From positions 124,001 through 188,000 of the forward strand of contig JAEZGX010000019.1 in the NCBI GenBank assembly GCA_023416735.1: a DNA stretch of 64,000 nt, read 5' to 3'. The notes under the pieces are model-generated. The model searched no databases. It was not told where the DNA came from and saw nothing but the letters and a program-made list of their open reading frames with translations. Position numbers and translations under genes: made by a program. Below, one piece after another: positions 28,261 to 37,176 of the stretch; position 1 is the first letter of the stretch; each line of letters starts with the position of its first letter. The DNA comes from Verrucomicrobiota bacterium (lineage in GTDB: Bacteria > Verrucomicrobiota > Verrucomicrobiia > Opitutales > Opitutaceae).

Positions 28261-28458
28261 GCACGGGGGCGATTCCCGGCTGCGATTTTCACACTTTTAT
28301 AAAGGATTTCCGCTAAAGTTTCCGGCGGCGCGGAGGGACGGTTCGAAATTTCCTAGGGTGTTTACACTGCGGGGTTTCACTTGCGTAAGATACCCTAATC
28401 CGGCTGAATCGCGGCACTGCTCACCTTTGAGCATCTATATCATCCATCCATAAATACC
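28261..28458 (+). promoter_or_regulatory. Leader/promoter region of the pilin gene
   Basis: This 198-bp gap is AT-richer than its surroundings. TTTACA followed 19 bp later by TAAGAT is a possible promoter. TAGGGTGTTTAC and GTAAGATACCCTA form an imperfect inverted repeat around it. I find no sigma-54 GG/GC pair at the right spacing. Confidence 0.35.
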
Positions 28459-28818
28459 ATGAAACAGCAGAAGAGGAACCACGGCTTCACCCTCGTTGAA
28501 ATCATGATCGTTGTCGTCATCATCGGCCTGTTGGCTGCGATGGCGATTCCCGCATTCCAGAAGGTGCGCGCGAGCTCGCAGGAGAAGGCAATTGTTAACA
28601 ATCTCCGCCAGCTCTCCGGCGCGGCCCAGCAATATTTCCTGGAGCATGGTGTTGATACCGTTGCTTACGGCGACCTCGTCGGCGACGGTAAATACATCAA
28701 GACCATCCAAACCGTGGCCGGGGAGTCTTATCCCGCGGGCATCGGCCAGGACGAGACCCAGATTTCTGCAACGGGCTCGAAGGTCTCCGGCAAAGCCGAG
28801 ATCTCCTACAGCAACTAA
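28459..28818 (+). CDS. Type IV pilin / type II pseudopilin-like protein
   Basis: This 119-residue protein has a short leader and the prepilin peptidase site HG|FTLVEIM (cleavage after Gly9, Glu5 of the mature form). It is followed by the hydrophobic helix VVVIIGLLAAMAIPAFQKV and an N-terminal methylation-type sequence. The rest (NNLRQLSGAAQQYFLEHGV, then a small beta-domain) fits small verrucomicrobial pilins and pseudopilins. It stands alone between its own leader and a strong terminator, with no assembly genes nearby, suggesting a highly expressed monocistronic subunit. Confidence 0.92.
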   Translation: MKQQKRNHGFTLVEIMIVVVIIGLLAAMAIPAFQKVRASSQEKAIVNNLRQLSGAAQQYFLEHGVDTVAYGDLVGDGKYIKTIQTVAGESYPAGIGQDETQISATGSKVSGKAEISYSN

Positions 28819-28840
28819 GGTTGCGCTCGATGTGTGTCTC

Positions 28841-28870
28841 AAGCCGTCCCGTTTTGGGACGGCTTTTTGT
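28841..28870 (+). terminator. Rho-independent terminator of the pilin gene
   Basis: Perfect 10-bp arms AAGCCGTCCC / GGGACGGCTT around GTTTT, followed by TTTGTTTTT. The next gene starts only 10-15 bp beyond, so it needs readthrough or its own start point. Confidence 0.9.
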
Positions 28871-28879
28871 TTTTCGCTT

Positions 28880-30784
28880 ATGGATCGTTGGCTGAGTCCT
28901 TCTCTTCGCGCGTCCCTGGCGAAGCAGCGGCCGCGAGTGGTTTTGTTCGCGCTGCTCGCGTTACTCGCGCTCGTGCTCGGCTTCTGGACGTTCACGCCGT
29001 ATCGGGCGGTCTATCTCGTGCGACACGGTGGTTACGCGCTGATGTTGGTGACGTTTGCGTTGTTTGTTTATCAGATTGCGCGGTTGTTAGGGCGGGCGGA
29101 GATCGGTGCGCGATGGCGGGCAGGCGGATGGAAGATAGTGCTCTTCGTCGTCGGCGTTTCGGCCGTCCTGCACGTGCAGGAGCCTCACGGCTTCAAGGTG
29201 GTGAATGACGAGTTCGTGCAACTCTCCACGTCGCAACGCATGCACCAGTTGCGCGAAGTGAGCACGATCGCGCGCGGCTTCCATTTGGGCACGACGTTCA
29301 TGCCCATGCAGGGCCATGTGGACAAGCGACCGATGTTTTATCCGTTTCTCCTGTCGCTCGTGCACGACCTGACCGGCTATCGTCCGGAGAACGCATTCCT
29401 GTTGAACGCGCTGCTGACACCGGTGTTGCTCGGTTTGGTCTATCTTGCCGCCCGGGTGGTGGCAGGCGTGGGGGGCGGCATCGCGGCGGTTTTGCTGTTC
29501 GCGACGATTCCGCTGTTGGTGCAAACGATCGCGGGCGGAGGATTCGAGGTGCTGAACCTCGTGATGATTGTGGCGACGCTTTATCTTGGGATGCGGCTGG
29601 CGCGGTCGCCGGATGGGGCGAGCCTGAGTGCGTTCTGCCTGAGTGGCGTGCTACTGGCGCAGGTGCGGTATGAATCGGTTTTGTTCATCGTGCCGGTGGC
29701 GGTCGCGATCCTGTATGTGTTTTGGAAGAACGAACGCGTGTTGCTGCCGTGGCCGGTGATGGTCACGCCGCTCCTCCTCGTCGCGTATCCGCTGCAGGTG
29801 AACGTATTCAAGCTGCGGCCGGAGCTGTGGCAGCTCGACGACCGACCGAGCGGGTCGGGTGTGTATAGCTTCGACTACTTCTATGATAACGTGGGGAAGG
29901 CGTTGAACTATTTCCTTTCGTTCGATCGCTCCCATGCGAATTCGCACTTGGTGGCGGCGGCGGGATTCGTGGGCGTGGCGTTCTTCTTTCTGCACCTCTT
30001 TCGAGAGAACCGCAGCCTGCTGCGGCAGAATCCGGAGCAGGTGGTGTTCGCGCTTTTCGTGCTCGGGCTGTTTGGCCAGGCGGTGTTGATGATGTGCTAT
30101 TTCTGGGGCGCTTACGACGAGCCGCTCACCGTGCGGTTGTCGCTGCCAACGCAGCTGCTGGGTGTGCTGGTATTTGTTTTCGTGTATCCACTTCTTGTTA
30201 CGACAGGGAACCGGTGGCGCGGACTCTCGGCGGTGATCGTGGTTTATTTCTTTTGTTGGACGGTGCCCACGGTGGCTCAGCGCGCGTATGCGCATACGAA
30301 CCTCGCGGCGGAGACCGCGAACTGGCAGCGCGAATACCTGCAGTCCCGCTCGGACCGCGGCTTCATCGTGATGGATCAGACGATGCCGATGCTCTGGGTC
30401 ACGCATGAAGTTGCGGCCGTTTCGTTCGACGCGCTCGCGGAGCGGACGGAGGAGTTTATTTATCATTATCGCCGCAAAACTTTCAGCGATTACCTGGTGG
30501 TGCAGAAACTCGAGATCCGGGATTTCGCGCGTGCGACATTGGAGCCGATGGCGGGCGTCGATCTGGGCGACGCGGTGGAGTTGGAGACGGTGCGCGAAAT
30601 CGTGTTTAGACCGACGTATGTGATCCGGTTGAGCCGAATTGTGTCGCTGGACGAGGATCGGTTGCGCGGTTGGGGTCAACGAATGATGCAGCTCTCCGAA
30701 GCCGGCGAGCCGGCGCAAGACGGAGCCAAGCGGAAAGCCTTCGAGGCGGAGTTGGTGCAGGAATGGCTGAAGAACCTGCCGTAG
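28880..30784 (+). CDS. GT-C type membrane glycosyltransferase (GT39/ArnT-like)
   Basis: ATG 28880 gives 634 residues with about 11-12 hydrophobic segments in the first 430 residues. The first periplasmic loop has VVNDEFVQLSTSQRMHQ, the Asp-Glu motif of GT-C enzymes that use polyprenyl-phosphate sugars. The C-terminal 200 residues are soluble. The frame is open far upstream through the pilin gene, but that part is a shadow. No Shine-Dalgarno sequence precedes the ATG, which sits on the end of the pilin terminator. It starts the surface-polysaccharide cluster. Confidence 0.8.
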   Translation: MDRWLSPSLRASLAKQRPRVVLFALLALLALVLGFWTFTPYRAVYLVRHGGYALMLVTFALFVYQIARLLGRAEIGARWRAGGWKIVLFVVGVSAVLHVQEPHGFKVVNDEFVQLSTSQRMHQLREVSTIARGFHLGTTFMPMQGHVDKRPMFYPFLLSLVHDLTGYRPENAFLLNALLTPVLLGLVYLAARVVAGVGGGIAAVLLFATIPLLVQTIAGGGFEVLNLVMIVATLYLGMRLARSPDGASLSAFCLSGVLLAQVRYESVLFIVPVAVAILYVFWKNERVLLPWPVMVTPLLLVAYPLQVNVFKLRPELWQLDDRPSGSGVYSFDYFYDNVGKALNYFLSFDRSHANSHLVAAAGFVGVAFFFLHLFRENRSLLRQNPEQVVFALFVLGLFGQAVLMMCYFWGAYDEPLTVRLSLPTQLLGVLVFVFVYPLLVTTGNRWRGLSAVIVVYFFCWTVPTVAQRAYAHTNLAAETANWQREYLQSRSDRGFIVMDQTMPMLWVTHEVAAVSFDALAERTEEFIYHYRRKTFSDYLVVQKLEIRDFARATLEPMAGVDLGDAVELETVREIVFRPTYVIRLSRIVSLDEDRLRGWGQRMMQLSEAGEPAQDGAKRKAFEAELVQEWLKNLP

Positions 30785-30812
30785 CGACGACGGTTGGGCG
30801 GACCGAAGAGCC

Positions 30813-32453
30813 TTACTGGCCGCGTTGCGCGATGTCGGCTTCGGCGGAACGGATGGTGTCGATCAGCGGTTGAAGTCGTGGCCGGGCGCGATGGTGGGCG
30901 ACCGCTCGGGCCTGCTCAAGCTCAAGTTGTGCGGCCTCAAATTGGTGATAACGGCAGAGCAGAAGCGCCGCATAAACGTGGAGCGGCTCGGGGTAGGCGC
31001 TCTGTTGTTGAGCCCAGCGCGCCCACGCGAGTGCGATCTCGGGACGCTTCCGATCCCAGGCACTCAACCAGCGATCGATGCTCGACACCGTGCTGGGAAA
31101 ATTCCGCAGGATCTGGGCGCGGAGATCATGCGGTTCACGGGGCGGAGTTGCATGCCAAAGTTGGAAAACCAAAAATGCATGCAACGAAAGCATCGCGCAT
31201 GAAGCGGCGATTGATAATCGAGCGCCGACGCGGACGAGCCGCGGAGCGAAGCATATCGATTCTCCGGATACATAGCCGGCCACACCGGCGAGAAGTGCGG
31301 CGGGCATTAGCAAGACGGCGTGGTAGAAGACACCATCGAGCAAACCGGCGATGAGGCAGACGGTGAAGGCGACTGCGGCGATCTGTTGGGGACTTGACGC
31401 GGGAGAGTTGCGGACGCTCCCGCGCAGCCCGCGCCAAGCTTGGCGCAACAACAGCGCAGCGAAAGGGACGGCTCCCAGCAGGCCGACATCGAGTGCGAGT
31501 TGGAGCGGCCAGTTGTGCGGTTGGTTTCCGTCCTGTTTCGGGCGGATGAAGCGATAGGAATCGGAGCCGTGTCCGAGCCACGGCGAATCGATAATCTGGG
31601 TCCAGGTGACTTGCCAGAAACTGAGTCGGGTGGAGGTGAGTTCATCAGCCGACGATGCGGCCGCGGAGCGGGCGATGGCGCTCCACCAGCCCAGGTAAGG
31701 CTCGGGCGACCAGTTCAAACATGAGAGAATGACTCCCCCGCCGAGGACCACCGCGACACGCCGGAAAATTGTGCTGCGAGCGGAAGCGGGGGCAAAGATG
31801 AGCCAGAGGGCAATCCCGGCGATCAGTGCGAGGAGCGGGGCGCGTCCGCCTGACCAGAGCATCCCGCCGCAGTTGATGATAGAGAGGGTGCAAGCGAGCC
31901 AGGACTCGCGCCGAGCGCGTGGTGCGATGCACCACCAGCCGAGGCCGGCGATGGTGCCGATCATCATGTGCAAACCGAAGAGCCGTGCGTGAGCGTAGTG
32001 AGCAAATTCGTTTACGGCGGTGCCCGGCATCCAGGTTGTCCAAATGGCGAGACATCCGGCGGTCGCTCCGGTCGCGATGGCGGCGAGAAGAAGTCGCACG
32101 CAGGCGGGATCGCGGGCGAGGCGACGGGCGACGACTGCGCCTGCGATAATGCACACCCAAGTCGCGGAACCGACGAGCGCTGGCGCTGGACGCGCGGACA
32201 TCAACGCAGCGGAAAGGGCAACGGCGGCGGCGATGATCAGCAGCCATCGATCGATGGTTTCCCGACGGCCATCGCAGGCGAAGGGCGTGAGTGCTCCTCG
32301 GAAAAACAACGCCGGCACAAACAGGAGCGGAGCGAAGCGATCGTAGTCGAACGGGAGATTTGAAAGAAATGGCAGCGTGCCCACGACAGCGGCGCACCAC
32401 CACGCGGCTGCGCGCGACGGAGGTGGATTCGCGGCAGGAGCGAGAGAGGTCAT
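30813..32453 (-). CDS. O-antigen ligase/polymerase-like membrane protein
   Basis: The 546-residue protein has about 10-12 membrane segments and a large central periplasmic loop. The Wzy_C/WaaL-like region includes RLSFWQVTWTQIIDSPWLGHGSDSYR and PHNWPLQLALDVGLLG, with the conserved GxGxxxY-type stretch and an H-N-x-x-L motif. A helical tail (430-546) looks TPR-like. Its start overlaps the stop of the upstream GT-C gene by 4 bp (both leftward), so they are coupled. It is convergent with the GT-C gene at 28880-30784. Confidence 0.85.
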   Translation of the reverse strand: MTSLAPAANPPPSRAAAWWCAAVVGTLPFLSNLPFDYDRFAPLLFVPALFFRGALTPFACDGRRETIDRWLLIIAAAVALSAALMSARPAPALVGSATWVCIIAGAVVARRLARDPACVRLLLAAIATGATAGCLAIWTTWMPGTAVNEFAHYAHARLFGLHMMIGTIAGLGWWCIAPRARRESWLACTLSIINCGGMLWSGGRAPLLALIAGIALWLIFAPASARSTIFRRVAVVLGGGVILSCLNWSPEPYLGWWSAIARSAAASSADELTSTRLSFWQVTWTQIIDSPWLGHGSDSYRFIRPKQDGNQPHNWPLQLALDVGLLGAVPFAALLLRQAWRGLRGSVRNSPASSPQQIAAVAFTVCLIAGLLDGVFYHAVLLMPAALLAGVAGYVSGESICFAPRLVRVGARLSIAASCAMLSLHAFLVFQLWHATPPREPHDLRAQILRNFPSTVSSIDRWLSAWDRKRPEIALAWARWAQQQSAYPEPLHVYAALLLCRYHQFEAAQLELEQARAVAHHRARPRLQPLIDTIRSAEADIAQRGQ

Positions 32454-34501
32454 GGTGCGGGCGTAGCGGCGGCGTGTTCGAGCAACGAGACAAAGTCTTC
32501 AGTCGAACCCTCGGTGGCGGCGCGGAGCTCGGTGACATTAAGGCGGTATACAAAAATTGAATACCCGATGGTCGCGTCGGGCCGACGGACCTTGAGATAA
32601 GTAGCGAGCCGCTGGAATCGGAAGCGGGCGTAATCGTTGGCCAGCGTTGAAAGACGCTTGGCATCGATGCCCCGCTCGCGGATGACACCGGCGGGGCCGA
32701 TGGCGGGATCCTGGACCTGTTGCGCCAGGCGATGCAGGTTGAGATAGAGGTTTTCCATCCCTGGGCTCCATCCACGGCGAAGATAGGGCTGCGGTTGCTG
32801 GAGGCCGGTTGCGCTGACGCAGAAAAGGCCTGGCTGAAGAGCGCGCCATGGATCCTCCCGCGAGACTTCAGACGACGGAATGAGGCTTTGGGCATCGATG
32901 CCCTCGTAAGTCGGATCGCCCATGCCGAAATATTCGAGATACACCGGCTCCTGCGGAGCGCGGTGGGCGCGGAGCCATCGGCTCAAGCCCGGAAGATCTT
33001 GTCCCCAGTCGAGCGAACTATCGACGAGGTGCCAGTAGGCGCGTTGAGGGCCACCGGCGATCTGGTTAAAATAGGCGAGGTAATGAGGGCGGATCGCGGC
33101 GGATTCAGCGAGGTGCCAGCCGGCGCATGCGAGCAGCAGGATCCATCCGAGGCGTCGTGCGGACGAGAACAGTAGCGGTAGTCCGCCGATCAGAATAAAA
33201 AGGACGGAGTAGGTGGGAAGAATGTGGCGATGGCCGATGTTCAGACTGCTGCCGAGTGCGGCGATCCAGTAGAGCAAGAACAGCGTTAACAACGGTGCGG
33301 CCTGCCAAAGTTGGTTCGTGAGCGTGGCGCGGTTGGCGGGTTGAAGCGCTCGTCGTAGCCAGAGCGCCAAGCCGGCGGTTGCTGCGAGCAACACAGGCGG
33401 CGACGTTTTGACGAGGAATGCGAACGGGAAGAATCCCAACCATCCATCGACGCCCAATTCGCCGCGGAAGAAAGCGATCCGGTTGTGGGAAAATTCATCG
33501 ACGAAGGCGGCGCCGTAGAGGAACGCTTCCGGCAGCAGCTTCCCATCGCGAAGCCAGGCGATCAGGCGTTCCTGAAAGGTGCCCGTATCGAGCAGTCGCT
33601 CCCATGGAAGAATGAATTGAAGACCGGGTGAAAGTTCGTCGTGGGCGGAGAAACGAAAATTGTAGAAGGCCCAAATGACGCACCAAGCGACGAAGCCATG
33701 GACGGCGCAGGTGCGGAAGAGCGGGAGGAGCGCGCGACCGAGGGGGTGACCGCAGCGGGCTTCCCGGAAAAGGTGTAGCAGCCCGAGAAGAATCAGCATG
33801 GGCCCGAGGAGGACGGCGGAGAACTTGGCGACGCAGGCGAGCCCCAAGGTGACGCTGCTCAACAGCAGGCGGGAGAAACTGGGACGTTCCAGGTGCCACC
33901 ACCAGGCGCTGACGGCCGCGAGAAAGAAGAACGCCATGATGGCGTCGGACGTTGCGAGCGATCCGTGCGCGAGAAACGTGGGAGAGAAGGCAAAGAAACC
34001 GAGTGAGACGAATGCGCTGCGCCAGCCGAAAAGTCGTCGAGCCCAGAAGAAGATCAGCAATCCCGTGCCGGCGCTGAAAAGAGAGATCATCGCCCGTCCG
34101 GCGAAGATCATCAGGTCGGTGTTGTTACCGGAGTGGTAGAAAAATTCGCGTCCGACGCCCCAGATGTAGGCGTGAGTCCAGTCCGGATTGTCGATGTCGG
34201 ATGGAAGGAGCGGCTTGAGCACCTGCATCGGCAGCGCGGCCCAGCGTTGGGGGAGATTGCCGTTCTCGGGTTGGAAGCGAAAATCGCCGCGTTCGTTGTA
34301 GATGTGTCCGGCGGTGAGATGGGCGATTTCGTCGAAGGTGACCGAGGTGCCAATCTTGGCCGTCAGTCCCAGCATGGCATGAAGCAAGGCAAGGAGGACG
34401 GCGAGCGAGACGAGGAACGCGGGCGAAGGTGGACGGGTGGGGCGAACCACGTTTTGAACTTGGACAAAGTTTCGAAGCGAAACAACCCTCGCCGGCTTCA
34501 T
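32450..34501 (-). CDS. GT-C type glycosyltransferase (PMT/GT39-like)
   Basis: The 683-residue protein has a first membrane helix near 29-48, then SVTFDEIAHLTAGHIY with the Asp-Glu pair of GT-C enzymes. Many helices follow, along with a conserved membrane-flanking GHRHILPTYSVLFILIGG segment. The periplasmic C-terminus has SSLDWGQDLPGLSRWLRAH and YLEYFGMGDP, common in bacterial PMT-like proteins. Its ATG (34499-34501 on the reverse strand) overlaps the ATG of the divergent methyltransferase gene. It probably adds a sugar from a polyprenyl-phosphate donor to lipid or protein on the periplasmic side. Confidence 0.85.
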   Translation of the reverse strand: MKPARVVSLRNFVQVQNVVRPTRPPSPAFLVSLAVLLALLHAMLGLTAKIGTSVTFDEIAHLTAGHIYNERGDFRFQPENGNLPQRWAALPMQVLKPLLPSDIDNPDWTHAYIWGVGREFFYHSGNNTDLMIFAGRAMISLFSAGTGLLIFFWARRLFGWRSAFVSLGFFAFSPTFLAHGSLATSDAIMAFFFLAAVSAWWWHLERPSFSRLLLSSVTLGLACVAKFSAVLLGPMLILLGLLHLFREARCGHPLGRALLPLFRTCAVHGFVAWCVIWAFYNFRFSAHDELSPGLQFILPWERLLDTGTFQERLIAWLRDGKLLPEAFLYGAAFVDEFSHNRIAFFRGELGVDGWLGFFPFAFLVKTSPPVLLAATAGLALWLRRALQPANRATLTNQLWQAAPLLTLFLLYWIAALGSSLNIGHRHILPTYSVLFILIGGLPLLFSSARRLGWILLLACAGWHLAESAAIRPHYLAYFNQIAGGPQRAYWHLVDSSLDWGQDLPGLSRWLRAHRAPQEPVYLEYFGMGDPTYEGIDAQSLIPSSEVSREDPWRALQPGLFCVSATGLQQPQPYLRRGWSPGMENLYLNLHRLAQQVQDPAIGPAGVIRERGIDAKRLSTLANDYARFRFQRLATYLKVRRPDATIGYSIFVYRLNVTELRAATEGSTEDFVSLLEHAAATPAP

Positions 34502-35246
34502 GAATGCCGCCGAATACGCGAACCTGGATGCCGTCGAGAAGACGCATTGGTATTACGCGGGCAAACGGGAGTTGGTGCGCGGATGGATCGAGCGGGTGGC
34601 GCCACCGAAAGCGGAGAATGTGTTGTTGGATTGCGGCGCGGGGACGGGGCGCTTTGCGCTGGAGATGCAGGAGCGGTGCCGCGTGCTCGTGCTCGACGAT
34701 CATGCGGAGGCGTTGGAGTTGTTGCGGAGACGATTTCGGGACGATCAGGTGATTGCATTGAAGGGCGATGCGGTGCCGTTGCCCGATGCATCGCTCGACT
34801 ATGTGACGGCGCTGGACGTGCTCGAGCACGTGCCGGACGATGCAGCGGTGGTGCGCGGTTTTTACCGATTGTTGAAACCGGGCGGCGTGGCGGTGGTGAC
34901 GGTGCCGGCGAGCATGGCGCTGTGGAGCGATTGGGACGAGGCGCTGCATCATTTTCGTCGATACGACCGGCGGCAGCTGATGGCGCTGTTTCCGGCGGAG
35001 CAGTGGGAACTCGTGCACGTGAACTATACGAATGTCGTCGTGTATCCCGCGGTGTGGTTGGTGCGGAAGTGGCGGAAAATCTTGCCGGCGAAAACAGGGG
35101 CGGGCTCGAGCGGCGCGCGCGCGGAAGATCGGGAGCCGGCGGCCTGGCTGAACGCGTGGCTGAAGGCGATTTTCGTGCGGTTGGGAACGTGGCGCGTGCC
35201 GTTTCCGTTTGGAGTGAGCTTGATCCTGGTGGCGCGGAAGCGGTAG
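34500..35246 (+). CDS. Class I SAM-dependent methyltransferase
   Basis: The 248-residue protein has an N-terminal YANLDAVEKTHWYYAGKRELV, SAM motif I LLDCGAGTGRFALEM (about 41-55), the acidic strand end VLVLDDH, and motif IV region DYVTALDVLEHVPDDAAVV followed by LKPGGVAVVTVPA. This is the Methyltransf_11-type protein often found in polysaccharide clusters, with an RRYDRRQLMALF-like C-terminal half. The start codon shares two bases with that of the divergent GT-C gene. Confidence 0.9.
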   Translation: MNAAEYANLDAVEKTHWYYAGKRELVRGWIERVAPPKAENVLLDCGAGTGRFALEMQERCRVLVLDDHAEALELLRRRFRDDQVIALKGDAVPLPDASLDYVTALDVLEHVPDDAAVVRGFYRLLKPGGVAVVTVPASMALWSDWDEALHHFRRYDRRQLMALFPAEQWELVHVNYTNVVVYPAVWLVRKWRKILPAKTGAGSSGARAEDREPAAWLNAWLKAIFVRLGTWRVPFPFGVSLILVARKR

Positions 35247-35332
35247 CGGCGGGATCAGAGTCGCCGGCTTCTAAGGAGATTAGCCGCGACGAATCGGTGG
35301 AACCGCGAACGAAGCGAAGAGGCGCGAAGTTA

Positions 35333-35362
35333 AACAAAGGCGCCCTCCACGCTGAGGGGCGC
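35333..35362 (-). terminator. Probable terminator of the two-gene GT2 operon
   Basis: GCGCCCTC (35340-35347) pairs with GAGGGGCGC (35354-35362) with one bulge. On the reverse strand the stem is followed by CTTTGTTTAA, and it abuts the stop codon at 35364. Confidence 0.65.
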
Positions 35363-35363
35363 G

Positions 35364-36308
35364 TTATTCGAGGCCGGTGCGGCGTTTGATGATATAATTC
35401 GGACGGCGCTTCACCTCGTCGTAAACGCGGCCGAGGTATTCGCCGAGGATCCCGATGCCGACGAGTTGAACACCGCCGACAAAGAGGATGAGCGTGACGA
35501 GCGTGGTGAATCCGGTTTGCGCGACCTCGATGCCGAGCAGGCGGCGGATGACGAAGAACATTGCGAGGCTGAAGCCGCTCAGGCTGATCAGGATTCCCGC
35601 GAAGGTGACGACGCGCAGCGGAAGTTTCGAAAAGCTGATGAGCCCGTCGACCGCGTAGCGAAGAAGTCGATACAGACTTTGGCCAGGCTCGCCGGCGGCG
35701 CGATCGTCTCGATCGTAGAAGGTTTCCGCGCGGCGAAAGCCGACCCATGCGCGAAGGCCGGGGAAGAACCGGTGGCGTTCGGGGAGACGGTTGAAGGCTT
35801 CGACGGCGGCGCGGTCGAGGAGACCGAAGGTGCCGGTATTGGGTTCGATCGGAAAATCGGAGAGCCAGCGGAAGCCGCGATGGAAAAGATCGAAGCCGAG
35901 GCGGCGGAGGCCGCGTTCCTTGCGCGAGCGACGAACGGCGAGGACGACCTCGGCGCCGTCGTGCCATCGGGCGACCAGATCGGGAATGTGTTCGGGCGGA
36001 TCCTGCAGATCAGCGTCCATCGTGACGACGGCGTCGGCGGTGCCGGCCGCGGCGAGGCCGGCTTCAAGTGCGGGCTGGTGGCCGAAATTGCGGGAAAGTT
36101 CGACGAGTTTGAAACGAGGATCTTCGTGGTGGATCGCCGAGATGACTTCACGGGAACGATCGCGGCTGCCGTCGTCGACAAAGATGACGGACCAATCGAG
36201 GGCGGAGTGTTCAGCGAAGACCGCGCGGAGCCGGCGGCAGAGTTCCGGGAGGACGGCCTCTTCGTTCCAGACGGGGATGACGATCGCGACGTGGGGCACG
36301 CGTTTCAA
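35364..36308 (-). CDS. GT2 glycosyltransferase, polyprenyl-phosphate type (ArnC/GtrB-like)
   Basis: The 314-residue protein has a GT-A domain (VAIVIPVWNEEAVLPELCRRL, VIFVDDGSRDRS, DAVVTMDADLQDPPEHIP) and two C-terminal membrane helices (VVTFAGILISLSGFSLAMFFVI, LVTLILFVGGVQLVGIGILGEYLGRVYDE). These match the DPMS/GtrB class that charges undecaprenyl phosphate with a sugar. The donor would feed the GT-C enzymes nearby. Its ATG overlaps the stop of the upstream GT2 gene (ATGA). Confidence 0.92.
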   Translation of the reverse strand: MKRVPHVAIVIPVWNEEAVLPELCRRLRAVFAEHSALDWSVIFVDDGSRDRSREVISAIHHEDPRFKLVELSRNFGHQPALEAGLAAAGTADAVVTMDADLQDPPEHIPDLVARWHDGAEVVLAVRRSRKERGLRRLGFDLFHRGFRWLSDFPIEPNTGTFGLLDRAAVEAFNRLPERHRFFPGLRAWVGFRRAETFYDRDDRAAGEPGQSLYRLLRYAVDGLISFSKLPLRVVTFAGILISLSGFSLAMFFVIRRLLGIEVAQTGFTTLVTLILFVGGVQLVGIGILGEYLGRVYDEVKRRPNYIIKRRTGLE

Positions 36309-36994
36309 CGGAAGACGTTGTATTTGACGATCGCATACAAGGCGCGGAAGCCGTCGCGCCAGCCGATCTTTTTGCCCTCGGCGTAGGTGCGGCCGTAGTA
36401 GCTGATGCCGACCTCGTAGATGGCGACGTCGAGCTTGGCGACCTTGGCGGTGATTTCGGGTTCGAAGCCGAAGCGGTTTTCCTCGACGCGGATTTTCTGC
36501 AGGACGTCGCGGCGGAAGACCTTGTAGCAGGTTTCCATGTCCGTGAGGTTGAGGTTCGTGAACATGTTGGAGAGCAACGTGAGGATCTTGTTGCCGACCA
36601 TGTGCCAGAAGTAGACGACGCGGTGAGCGTCGCCGCCGGAGAAACGCGAGCCGAAGACGACATCGGCGCGACCATCGAGAATGGGTTTGAGGAGCCGCGG
36701 GTATTCGTTGGGGTCGTATTCGAGATCGGCGTCCTGGACGATAACGGCGTCGCCGGTGGCGGCCGCGAATCCGGTGCGGAGCGCGGCGCCTTTGCCTTGG
36801 TTGACGTCGTGGTAGAGGATCTGGTCGACGAGCGGGGCGATTTGGGTGCGAAGAAGATCGCGGGTGCCATCGCGCGAGCAGTCGTCGACGATGATGATTT
36901 CCTTGTCTTTGACGGGGGCGGCGCGAACCCGCTCGACGATGTGGCGAATGGTTTTCGCTTCGTTGTAGCAGGGGATCACGATGGAGAGCTTCAT
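36305..36994 (-). CDS. GT2 glycosyltransferase, DPM1-like soluble form
   Basis: The 229-residue protein shows LSIVIPCYNEAKTIRHIVERV, IIIVDDCSRDGTRDLL, GKGAALRTGFAAATGDAVIVQDADLEYDPNEYP and the C-terminal VRNRFGFEPEITAKVAK-type region with YYGRTYAEGKKIGWRDGF. There are no membrane helices, as in archaeal-type or short bacterial dolichyl-phosphate mannose synthase homologues. It is the first gene of a leftward pair. Confidence 0.92.
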   Translation of the reverse strand: MKLSIVIPCYNEAKTIRHIVERVRAAPVKDKEIIIVDDCSRDGTRDLLRTQIAPLVDQILYHDVNQGKGAALRTGFAAATGDAVIVQDADLEYDPNEYPRLLKPILDGRADVVFGSRFSGGDAHRVVYFWHMVGNKILTLLSNMFTNLNLTDMETCYKVFRRDVLQKIRVEENRFGFEPEITAKVAKLDVAIYEVGISYYGRTYAEGKKIGWRDGFRALYAIVKYNVFR

Positions 36995-37176
36995 GCTGGT
37001 CCGGTCACGGTAAGGGTGCGGGACGGCGGGTGAAGTCTATTCCCCGCGGCCAGGGGGCAGCTTTAAGTTGCGCCAGCGAGGGGGAGCGGTCTTGCTGCGG
37101 CAATGTCGATGGAGGCTGCTGGTGGGCGCAGAGAGGTCCGGGCGCGAGGAGGTGCCAGGGGTGTGCGGTTCTCGTG

